From: Variovorax sp. V93
Lineage (GTDB): Bacteria; Pseudomonadota; Gammaproteobacteria; Burkholderiales; Burkholderiaceae_C
DNA length: 64,000 nucleotides
NCBI RefSeq assembly: GCF_041154485.1
Contig: NZ_AP028669.1
Span: 1,426,001 to 1,490,000 of the forward strand
Reading direction: 5' to 3'
Shown: one piece after another, positions 41,318-48,676 of the stretch
Layout of the letters: each line of letters begins with the position of its first letter
How positions within the stretch are numbered: position 1 is the first letter of the stretch
The notes under the pieces: model-generated
What the model saw: only the letters and a program-made list of their open reading frames with translations
Told to the model about the DNA's origin: nothing
The model's database searches: none
Position numbers and translations under genes: made by a program

Positions 41318-42382
41318 ATGATGTTTTTCCATCGGCCGTTCCCGTCTTCCTGCGCGCGCTGGCTCTCGGCTTGCGGCGCGGCGCTGCTCGTCGCGGCTTG
41401 TGCGTCGCCAACTTCGCCGGTGCCGGTTGCGCGCGCAGCGGCCGCCACTGCCGCGCCCATCAAGGTGAAGGTCTTCGTCGCGGCCATGTTCGAGATCGGC
41501 CAGAACACCGGCGACCGGGCCGGCGAGTTCCAGCACTGGTACGAGCGCTACTGGAAGGGCGCCGCGCCGCTGGCGGTGCCCGGCGCATTGCAGCCGGTGT
41601 ACTGCAATGCCGACGGCGTGTGCGGCGCGGTGCTCGGCATGGGCAAGGTCAACTCCTCATCGTCGATGCAGGCCATCCTGCTGAACCCGCAGTTCGATTT
41701 CTCGCAGGCCTACTACGTGATTTCCGGCGTGGCCGGAACGCCCCCGGCGCGCGGCACCATCGGCGAGGTGAGCTGGGCCACCTGGCTCGTGGACTACGAC
41801 CTCGGCCACCGCTGGGCGCCGGAGGAGAACAAGCCCGGCGAACCCACCTTCATGCCGCGCAAGGGCTACGAGGAATACCGCCGCTTCAAGCTCAACCCCG
41901 ACCTCGTGGGCTGGGCCATGAAGCTCTCGGCCGACACGCCGCTCAAGGATTCGGAGAGCGCACGCAAGTACCGCCTGCGCTACCCCGATGCGGCGGCGCG
42001 GCGCGCGCCCTTCGTGGGCACCGGCACCCACATGACCGGCGACACCTTCTTCCACGGCCCCGGCATGTCGAAGCAGGCGCAGTACATCGCCAGGCTCTAC
42101 GGTGCCGACGACTACGTGATCACCGAAATGGAAGCCGCCGCCATCACGCTCGTGATCAAGCGCACCCACGGCACCGACCGCGTGATGAGCCTGCGCGGCG
42201 CCGTCAACTTCGACCAGGGCAACCCGAAGGAAAGCACGCTGCAGCACCTGGACCCGGCCCCGGGCGAGACGGCGGGCGGCTTTGCCGAGACGGTGGAGAA
42301 CATCGCGCTGGTGGGCACGCGCGTGGTGGACCACATCGTGGCCCACTGGCCGCAGTGGCAGGCCGGCGTGCCGAAGCCCTGA
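41318..42382 (+). CDS. Purine nucleoside permease-family lipoprotein
   Basis: This 354-aa protein has a lipoprotein signal with lipobox LVAAC at Cys28. The mature part has IKVKVFVAAMFEIGQNTGD, the start of the NUP (purine nucleoside permease) family, then VLGMGKVNSSSSMQAIL, ISGVAGTPPARGTIGEVSWATWLVDYDLGH and FVGTGTHMTGDTFFHG. The fold resembles nucleoside phosphorylases, so a nucleoside-binding or cleaving periplasmic role is also possible. It is divergent from topoisomerase IB. Confidence 0.82.
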   Translation: MMFFHRPFPSSCARWLSACGAALLVAACASPTSPVPVARAAAATAAPIKVKVFVAAMFEIGQNTGDRAGEFQHWYERYWKGAAPLAVPGALQPVYCNADGVCGAVLGMGKVNSSSSMQAILLNPQFDFSQAYYVISGVAGTPPARGTIGEVSWATWLVDYDLGHRWAPEENKPGEPTFMPRKGYEEYRRFKLNPDLVGWAMKLSADTPLKDSESARKYRLRYPDAAARRAPFVGTGTHMTGDTFFHGPGMSKQAQYIARLYGADDYVITEMEAAAITLVIKRTHGTDRVMSLRGAVNFDQGNPKESTLQHLDPAPGETAGGFAETVENIALVGTRVVDHIVAHWPQWQAGVPKP

Positions 42383-42388
42383 GCAGGT

Positions 42389-43069
42389 TCAGGGCCGCAC
42401 CGGCTGCAGGTGCCAGGTCACGTTGAAATCGAAAGGCGTCCAGCGGCTCACCGTGACGCCCGCTTGCCGCAGGCCGCGGCCGGTCCAGGTGTTGCAGGTC
42501 TCGAACAGGTGGTAGCCGCCTTCGGCCTCGTAGAAGGCGTCGTCGTTGCCGTAGTGGGCACCGGCAACGGGTGTTGCGCGGCCTGAAGGCAGGGTCGCGC
42601 GCACGTAGCCTGCGAGCTGCGCGTACTGCGCCTGCGAGAGCGGCAGGTGGAAGGCGTTCTTGCGCAACGAGGCGCGGCGGAGGTAGGTCACATGCAGCAG
42701 CGCGCGGTTGCCGCCGAGCAGGGCACCGAAGGCGCGCGAGGCCGTGAGGTCGGCCCAGGTGGGCGTGTGCAGGTAGAACTCGCGGTCGCCCCAGCCGATG
42801 GCGATGAACTCGGCATCGGGCGGCACGGCCCTGAAGTGCGCGAACGGAAAGAGCTGCGGCCAGTCGATGGTGGCCGAGCGGATCGGGAACACCAGGTCGG
42901 TGTGGATGCCGTTGCTCAGCACCCAGGCCTGGACGGCGGGCGGCTGCGCAGGCGTTTGTGCATTGGCCGGCCAGAGCATCAGCGCGCAGGCCGCGCCCAC
43001 ATACAGTCCCACGGCCAGCGTGAACCCCAGCAGCGTGAATGCGATGCGCCGGAGCCAGCGTCTGATCAC
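42389..43069 (-). CDS. DUF2459 (TIGR02117-type) membrane-anchored protein
   Basis: I chose the GTG at 43069, 13 bases after the dinB stop, giving 226 aa with one N-terminal membrane segment (IAFTLLGFTLAVGLYVGAACALMLWP). The rest has VLSNGIHTDLVFPI, FIAIGWGDREFYLHTPTW, YGNDDAFYEAEGGYHLFETCNTWTGRGLRQAGV, typical of the family. A conserved His, Cys and Asn suggest a peptidase-like fold, but the function is unknown. It is probably cotranscribed with dinB. Confidence 0.75.
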   Translation of the reverse strand: MIRRWLRRIAFTLLGFTLAVGLYVGAACALMLWPANAQTPAQPPAVQAWVLSNGIHTDLVFPIRSATIDWPQLFPFAHFRAVPPDAEFIAIGWGDREFYLHTPTWADLTASRAFGALLGGNRALLHVTYLRRASLRKNAFHLPLSQAQYAQLAGYVRATLPSGRATPVAGAHYGNDDAFYEAEGGYHLFETCNTWTGRGLRQAGVTVSRWTPFDFNVTWHLQPVRP

Positions 43070-43082
43070 GGCGCCGGGCGTT

Positions 43083-44333
43083 TCAGAAGAGCGATGCGGT
43101 GGCCGAGGCCGCATCCGCGGAGGCGCGCGCGGCCGTGCTGCCCGCGGCCGCTGCCATGGCCTCGGGGCTGCCCGCCTTGGCAAGCGCGCCCACGCGCACG
43201 CCCAGCAGGCGCAGCGGCCGCTCCAGCGGCACGCGCTTCAGGCACAGCCCGCCGATCTGGCGGATGGTCTTGCCGTCGGCGGTGTGGCGCTCGATGGTCT
43301 GGTCGCGCGTGGCGATCTTGAAGTCGTCGTAGCGCAGCTTGATGCCGATGGTCTTGCCCACGTAGCCCTTGCGCTGCAGGTCTTCGGCCACCTTCTCGCA
43401 CAGGTGGGTGAAGATCGCGCCCAGCTCGGCGCGGTCGCGCACCGCATGCAGGTCGCGGTCGAAGGTGGTCTCGCGGCTCATCGACACGGGCTCGCTCTCG
43501 GTCACCACCGGCCGGTTGTCGCGGCCCCAGGCCACCTCGTGCATCCACGCGCCCGTGGACTTGCCGAAGTTCTGGATGAGCCAGTCGCGCTCGCGTGCCG
43601 CGAGCTCGCCCACCGTCTCGATGCCGAAGCGCTTGAGCTTCTCGTCGGCCTTGGGCCCGATGCCGTTCACCTTGCGGCAGGGCAGCGGCCAGATGCGCGT
43701 CTGCAGGTCGGCCTCGTAGACCACCGAGATGCCGTTGGGCTTGTTGAACTCGCTCGCCATCTTGGCGATGAGCTTGTTGGGCGCCACGCCGATCGAGCAG
43801 GTCAGGCCGGTGGCGTCGAAGATGGCCTTCTGGATCAGCCGCGCAAGCACGCGCCCGCCATCGCGCTGGCCGCCGGGCACGTCGGTGAAGTCGATGTAGA
43901 CCTCGTCCACGCCGCGGTCTTCCATCAGCGGCGCGATCTCCCGGATGACCTGCTTGAAGGTGCGCGAGTACTTGCGGATCTCGTCGAAGTCCACCGGCAG
44001 GATGATGGCGTGCGGGCACAGCTTGGCGGCCTTCATGAGCCCCATGGCCGAGCCCACGCCGAACTGCCGCGCCGGGTAGGTGGCGGTGGTGATCACGCCG
44101 CGGCCCGCGTAGTCCTTCAGCCGCGGAAAGGCCGCGACCGGAATGTCGGCCAGCGTGCCGCCCTCGGGCACGTGGCGGATCGCCTCGTCGACGCTGCGCC
44201 GCCCGCCGCCGATCACCACCGGCAGGCCCTTGAGCTGCGGATAGCGCAGCAGCTCGACCGACGCGTAGAAGGCGTCCATGTCGAGGTGGGCGATGCGGCG
44301 GATCGGGGATGCTGGAACGGTCGGGGAGCTCAC
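43083..44333 (-). CDS. dinB: DNA polymerase IV (Y family)
   Basis: This 416-aa translesion polymerase has catalytic Asp18 (AHLDMDAFYASVE) and Asp143-Glu144 (GVDEVYIDF). The SIGVAPNKLIAKMASEFNKPNG motif, helix-hairpin-helix VNGIGPKADEKLKRFG and little-finger domain SRETTFDRDL...DFKIATRDQT follow. Compared with E. coli DinB it carries an extra segment of about 27 residues (about 46-77) before RGVITTATYPAR. The C-terminus is Ala-rich and ends ASLF, perhaps a weak clamp-binding motif. No LexA box was seen near its start. Confidence 0.92.
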   Translation of the reverse strand: MSSPTVPASPIRRIAHLDMDAFYASVELLRYPQLKGLPVVIGGGRRSVDEAIRHVPEGGTLADIPVAAFPRLKDYAGRGVITTATYPARQFGVGSAMGLMKAAKLCPHAIILPVDFDEIRKYSRTFKQVIREIAPLMEDRGVDEVYIDFTDVPGGQRDGGRVLARLIQKAIFDATGLTCSIGVAPNKLIAKMASEFNKPNGISVVYEADLQTRIWPLPCRKVNGIGPKADEKLKRFGIETVGELAARERDWLIQNFGKSTGAWMHEVAWGRDNRPVVTESEPVSMSRETTFDRDLHAVRDRAELGAIFTHLCEKVAEDLQRKGYVGKTIGIKLRYDDFKIATRDQTIERHTADGKTIRQIGGLCLKRVPLERPLRLLGVRVGALAKAGSPEAMAAAAGSTAARASADAASATASLF

Positions 44334-44452
44334 GGCATGGATTGTCTCGCGGCCGGCCCGTGCCTGCCGCGCGGCGCACGCATGCCAGAATGCGCCGACT
44401 GCGGTTTTTGACCGTCCGATGACTCAAGGCATGGGAAGGAAGGGGATCTGGC

Positions 44453-45292
44453 ATGGATGACGAAGTCGAAGGCATGACCATTGCGCTGACGCCGGTGCAG
44501 ATGGCGGCGGTGCTGGACGGGCAGGACGTGCCCGAATCCGCGAGCCTGAGCAACCGGCTCTGGGGCACGGTGGGGCTGGTGGGCGGCGTCGTCGAATTGG
44601 TCGGCGCAGGCGTGCTTTGCATTGCGCCCGAGCCGACCATGGTGACCAAGGCCGGCTGCGTGGTGCTGGGCGTGCACGGCTTCGACACCCTGGCGACCTC
44701 GGGCCGCCAGGTCTGGACCGGCACCCCGCAGCGCACGGCGACCTCCGTCACCGCCAGCTCGGCGGCCGAGGCGCTGGGCGCTTCGCGCGAAACGGCCGAT
44801 GGCATCGGGCTTGCGGTGGACGTGGCAGTGCCGCTGGTCGTGGCCTCGGGGCTGGGAGCCGCACGCATCGTCGCCGTGATGCGCGGCGGCCGTATCCGGC
44901 TGGTGGAGCACGAGGCTGCAGCGGGATCGAGGCTGGGCGGCCACACCATGGCGCGCCACGTCGGGCAGACCGATGCCCAGCTGCTGGCCAGGGTGCGGAC
45001 CGCCACCCGGCCGGGCCCCCGGGCGGTGTCCACCTTTGCCGACCTGGCCACCGCGGAACGCGCGATCACCGAGACGCTGCGTGCCAACGCCGCCGCGGTG
45101 CGCGCATGGTCGCGCGGCGCGGCCGCGGGCAGCAAGTCGCCGGAGCTGGAGCACGTGCTGGGCTACGTGGTGGGGCGGGGCGTGCAGTTCGGCAGCACGG
45201 CCGTCAATGACCTCTCCGGCGTGCGGATCATCCTCAAGATGGAAAGCTACAACGGCAAGCCGTTCTACATCCTCACGGCCTATCCGATCTGA
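44453..45292 (+). CDS. CdiA-CT RNase A-like toxin-domain protein
   Basis: This 279-aa protein has a strong AAGGAAGGGG site. Residues about 36-58 and 65-80 are hydrophobic, possibly a membrane hairpin or translocation region. Residues about 151-279 match the bacterial CdiA-CT RNase A-like domain: LVEHEAAAGSRLGGHTMARHVGQTDAQLLARV, an AVSTFADLATAERAI helix, and VRIILKMESYNGKPFYILTAYPI. Candidate catalytic residues are His153, His164, His169 and Lys262. Such domains are tRNA/RNA-degrading effectors of contact-dependent or type VI systems. A convergent acidic gene follows after 21 bases. Confidence 0.72.
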   Translation: MDDEVEGMTIALTPVQMAAVLDGQDVPESASLSNRLWGTVGLVGGVVELVGAGVLCIAPEPTMVTKAGCVVLGVHGFDTLATSGRQVWTGTPQRTATSVTASSAAEALGASRETADGIGLAVDVAVPLVVASGLGAARIVAVMRGGRIRLVEHEAAAGSRLGGHTMARHVGQTDAQLLARVRTATRPGPRAVSTFADLATAERAITETLRANAAAVRAWSRGAAAGSKSPELEHVLGYVVGRGVQFGSTAVNDLSGVRIILKMESYNGKPFYILTAYPI

Positions 45293-45313
45293 GCCGTGCG
45301 GCGCCTCGGGCGC

Positions 45314-45934
45314 CTACAGGAAGGAAGGGGCCTCGCCCGTGGTCCACACGTCGGCACCGAGCTCCTCGGCAAGGCGGGCCAGGAGTTTCGAGGTGCGCTC
45401 GCGCAGCGGGGCAATGCGGGCCTGCAGGCCGGCCCGGGGCAGCGCAACGGCCAGGCCGATTTCATCGGAATCGGGGTCGCTCTCGCGGATGTAGAGCATG
45501 CCGTTGCGGGCCCAGGCTTCCACCGCCCAACCCTGGTCCTGATCGTCGTAGACCATGCCCTGGTCGTCTCCGGCCACGGCGGCGAGGAAGTGGTCCATGG
45601 TGGCGAAAGTGTCGTACCAGGGGAAGGACAGATGCACGTCCGCGTCCTCGTTGTCGAGCCGCAGGTCCAGCCAGAAGTACTGGCGCACCTGGTGGAGTTT
45701 CAGCCCCTGCTGCCGGGCCAGCGCGGCCACGCGGCCGTAGTACGCTGCAAGCTCCGGCTCGTGCCCGATGGCCTCCAGGGTGCACACCCGCAGGCGCTCG
45801 GCACGCGGGAATTCCGGCGGCGCGAGCGGCTCGGCCGGCCGGTCCCGCACAGGCTGGAACTCGTCCCACAAGTGAAACGCGATCTCGGGCTCCAGCGAGT
45901 TGATCGGCTTGGCGTCTGCGAACCAGGGCTCCAC
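45314..45934 (-). CDS. Acidic hypothetical protein, candidate immunity protein
   Basis: This 206-aa protein has no family I recognise. It is acidic and Trp/Asp-rich (FWLDLRLDNEDADVHLSFPWYDTFATMDHF, VYDDQDQGWAVEAW, YIRESDPDSDEIG) and cytoplasmic, with no signal peptide. It converges on the RNase A-like toxin gene with only 21 bases between stops. Acidic composition and adjacency fit an immunity partner, but cognate immunity genes usually follow on the same strand, so the assignment is weak. Confidence 0.55.
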   Translation of the reverse strand: MEPWFADAKPINSLEPEIAFHLWDEFQPVRDRPAEPLAPPEFPRAERLRVCTLEAIGHEPELAAYYGRVAALARQQGLKLHQVRQYFWLDLRLDNEDADVHLSFPWYDTFATMDHFLAAVAGDDQGMVYDDQDQGWAVEAWARNGMLYIRESDPDSDEIGLAVALPRAGLQARIAPLRERTSKLLARLAEELGADVWTTGEAPSFL

Positions 45935-46059
45935 TTGCGCGCTCCTCTGAATGGTCGAGCGATCGATATTAGCCCGGGTCGAGGCGCGGCATGGCTGAAC
46001 CGACTCGCCCGCGGTGACAAGGCTTGCCTGTTGCGCCCGCTGGGGCCATCATCCGCGCC

Positions 46060-46623
46060 ATGCAAACCGTCGCTTCCATCCTGTGGCGCAGGCTCGATGC
46101 ACCGGGCCATGACGCCTGTCGTCTCGAGCGCAACGCCACCGCTTGGCAGCTCGACGGCGCCGCCGTGTTCCGCCTCGAGGACGGCCGCATCGGCCAGCTG
46201 CATTACCGCGTGCGCTGCGACCTGCACTGGCACGCGCAGTGGGGCACGGTGCGCGGCTGGCTCGGCGGCAGCGCCATCGACCTGGCCATTGCCCGCGATG
46301 CGCGCGGAAACTGGAAGCTCAACGACGAGGCGGTGCCCGACCTGTCGCATTGCACCGATCTCGACCTGGGCTTCACGCCCGCCACCAACCTGCTGCAGCT
46401 GCGCCGGCTCAACCTGGCAAAGGGCGAGGGCGCCGACGCGCCGGCCGCCTGGGTCGACCTGGACGGCGGCGGCGTGCTCAGCGAGCTGATGCAGCGCTAC
46501 GAGCGAACCGCGGACGACGCCTACGCCTACGAGGCCAAGCGTTTCGACTACGCGGCGACCCTGCGCGTCGCGCAGGACGGCTTCGTGCGCGACTATCCCG
46601 GCCTCTGGAGCGCCGAAGCCTAG
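46060..46623 (+). CDS. Putative glycolipid-binding family protein
   Basis: This 187-aa protein has the pattern of the putative glycolipid-binding family: ILWRRLDAPGHDACRLERNATAWQLDGAAVFRL, LHYRVRCDLHWHAQWGTVRGWLGG, LDLGFTPATNLLQLRRLNLAKGE and a C-terminal YPGLWSAEA. A double-hotdog-like beta fold is expected. It stands alone between the convergent Bug gene and the acidic protein. No signal peptide is present. Confidence 0.72.
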   Translation: MQTVASILWRRLDAPGHDACRLERNATAWQLDGAAVFRLEDGRIGQLHYRVRCDLHWHAQWGTVRGWLGGSAIDLAIARDARGNWKLNDEAVPDLSHCTDLDLGFTPATNLLQLRRLNLAKGEGADAPAAWVDLDGGGVLSELMQRYERTADDAYAYEAKRFDYAATLRVAQDGFVRDYPGLWSAEA

Positions 46624-46634
46624 GCAAGGGCTGG

Positions 46635-47639
46635 TCAGTCGAACTGCGAGCGGTCCCCGGCCACCAGTTCGCGGTTGCGCCGCCGGTCGATGGCAATCTC
46701 GCGCGCGAAGTCTTCGCTGGGGCCGCCCGCCGGAATGTTGTGGGCATCGCGCAGGCGGGTGTGCAGCGGCTCGGCGCGCAGCAGGCGGTTGATCTCCGCA
46801 TTGAGGCGCTGCACCACGGCGACGGGCGTACGCGCCGGCGCGAAGATGCCGAACAGCGAATCGCGGTTGGCCTTCTCGAAGCCCAGCTCCGCAAGCGTGG
46901 GCACGGACGGCAGCGCCTCGATGCGCGCCGGCGCGCCCACGGCCAGCGCGCGCAGGCGGCCGCTTTCGATGTATTGCAACTGCTGCGCCGCGACGTTGGT
47001 CGACAGCAGCTCGAACTGACCGCTGAGTGCGTCGTTGAGCTGCGGCCCGCCGCCCTGATACGGGATGTGCGTGATGTCGGTGCGGCTTTGCATGCGCACC
47101 TGCGCCAGCACCATGTGCCCGATGGTGGCCACGCCCGAGCTGGCCCAGCGCAGCGCGCCCGGCCGGCTGCGCGCCATGGCGACCAGGTCGGCGAAGCTGC
47201 GGCCCGCGAAGGCGGGCGTGCCGACCACCAGCACCGGGGTCCGCATGACGCTGGCCACGGGCGCGAAGCCGCGCAGCGGGTCGTAGGCCACGCGCGCGAG
47301 CAGCGGCTGCAGCGTGAGCGGGCTGATGGCCGAGAAGGCGAGCGTGCAGCCGTCGGGCGCGGCGCGCGCGAGCACGTCCATGCCGACGCTGCCGCCGGCG
47401 CCGGCGCGGTTCTCGACCAGCACCGGCACGCCCAGCGCCTGCGCGAGCGGTTCGGTCAGCGCGCGCGCCATGCCGTCGCTCACGCCGCCGGGCGGATACA
47501 CCACGATCAGCCGCACCGGCCGCTGCGGCCAGGGCGGCGCGGCGGCGTGCAGCAGGCGCGGCATCGCGCACGAGGCAGCGAGCAGCGCGCCCACGCGGCG
47601 CACGAAGCGGCGGCGCTGCGACGGCATGCGCGTGCTCAT
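46635..47639 (-). CDS. Bug-family (TctC-like) tripartite tricarboxylate binding protein
   Basis: This 334-aa protein has a Tat-like leader (SQRRRFVRRVGALLAASCAMPRLLHAA). The mature part has PVRLIVVYPPGGVSDGMARAL, VENRAGAGGSVGMD, AAPDGCTLAFS and HIPYQGGGPQLNDALSG, all Bug marks. Its ATG overlaps the LysR stop (ATGA), so regulator and binding protein are cotranscribed leftward. The ligand is unknown. Confidence 0.9.
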   Translation of the reverse strand: MSTRMPSQRRRFVRRVGALLAASCAMPRLLHAAAPPWPQRPVRLIVVYPPGGVSDGMARALTEPLAQALGVPVLVENRAGAGGSVGMDVLARAAPDGCTLAFSAISPLTLQPLLARVAYDPLRGFAPVASVMRTPVLVVGTPAFAGRSFADLVAMARSRPGALRWASSGVATIGHMVLAQVRMQSRTDITHIPYQGGGPQLNDALSGQFELLSTNVAAQQLQYIESGRLRALAVGAPARIEALPSVPTLAELGFEKANRDSLFGIFAPARTPVAVVQRLNAEINRLLRAEPLHTRLRDAHNIPAGGPSEDFAREIAIDRRRNRELVAGDRSQFD

Positions 47640-48556
47640 GAGCGCGGGTGCTCGCCCGCGAGCCGGCGCAGCAGCGCCGCAAAGTGCTGCGCGGGCAGGT
47701 TGTCTTCCTCGGCGCGCAGCACCAGCGTGAGCGGCGCGTCGAGCTGCCCGCCGTCGGCGAGCCGCGCATAGGCGATGGCATGCGCATGCACGCCGCCCAT
47801 CGAGGCCGGCACCACCGAGAGGCCGACCCCCGCCGCCACGAGGTTCAGGTTGGTCATCATGCGATCGACTTCGGCCACCACGCGCGGGCGCAGGCCCTTG
47901 GCGTGGCACAGCGCGAGCAGCTCGGCATAGAGGCCGGGCGCGCCGGGGCGCCGCACCAGGATGATGCCTTCCTCGCACAGCCTGGCGAGCGGCAGCGCGC
48001 GCGAGGCCTTGCTGCGCGCGAGGGCAAGCCGATGGTCGATGGGCATGGCCACCAGCACCGGCTCGCGCAGCAGCGTTTCGAACACCAGGCCTTCAGGCCG
48101 CGCCACCGGCACGCGCAGCAGGCCGCAGTGCAGGCGGCCGGCGGCCAGCGCCTCGGTGAGCTCGGCGGCGTTGTCCTCGCGCAGCTGCAGCTCCACGTCC
48201 GGATGCGCGCGGCGGAAGGCGCGCAGGGCCTCGGGCATGAAGCGGTGCGCCGCGGCCGAGCTCGTGAAGCCCACCGCCAGCGTGCCGGCCTGCCCCTTGG
48301 CCACGCGCGCCATGCGCTGCTTCATGGCTTCCATGTCCTGCAGCATGCGCAGCGCCTCGGCCTGGAACAGCCGCCCCGCATCGGTGAGCGCCACGCCGCG
48401 CGGATGGCGCCTGAAGAGCAGCACGCCGAGCTCGCGCTCCAGCGCCTTGATCTGCAGGCTCAGCGGCGGCTGCTGGATGCCCAGCTGCTCGGCGGCGCGC
48501 GTCATGTGGCCGGTGCCGGCCACGGCCGTGAAGTAGCGCAGCGCTCGGATGTCCAT
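47636..48556 (-). CDS. LysR-family regulator (CatR/BenM-like)
   Basis: This 306-aa LysR protein has its winged helix at residues 1-60 (MDIRALRYFTAVAGTGHMTRAAEQLGIQQPPLSLQIKALERELG), the QPPLSLQI form common in regulators of aromatic catabolism. It is divergent from the tannase-family gene across about 120 AT-rich bases, the classic LysR layout, and is cotranscribed with a Bug gene. It likely controls both. Confidence 0.88.
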   Translation of the reverse strand: MDIRALRYFTAVAGTGHMTRAAEQLGIQQPPLSLQIKALERELGVLLFRRHPRGVALTDAGRLFQAEALRMLQDMEAMKQRMARVAKGQAGTLAVGFTSSAAAHRFMPEALRAFRRAHPDVELQLREDNAAELTEALAAGRLHCGLLRVPVARPEGLVFETLLREPVLVAMPIDHRLALARSKASRALPLARLCEEGIILVRRPGAPGLYAELLALCHAKGLRPRVVAEVDRMMTNLNLVAAGVGLSVVPASMGGVHAHAIAYARLADGGQLDAPLTLVLRAEEDNLPAQHFAALLRRLAGEHPRS

Positions 48557-48676
48557 ATGTTTTTTGTATTGAAAGTGCCTTGTTATTTTATTTGACCCCA
48601 GGTCACCCGTGCACCTATCGTCCGGCCGCCTGTTCAAAAAAGCGGTCCTTCGAGGCCGCATGCCGGAGACAAGTCC
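48557..48676. promoter_or_regulatory. AT-rich divergent promoter region (LysR / tannase-family)
   Basis: This gap is unusually AT-rich for the window (48557-48596), with TTTTTTGTATTG and TTATTTTATTTGAC stretches and a TGACC-CCA-GGTCA dyad near 48593-48606. It must hold promoters for both directions and probably the LysR operator. Exact boxes cannot be fixed by eye. Confidence 0.4.

Noticed and set aside
43083..44400. Search for an SOS box upstream of dinB
   Set aside because: No CTGT-N8-ACAG or close variant is visible in the 120 bases before its start.
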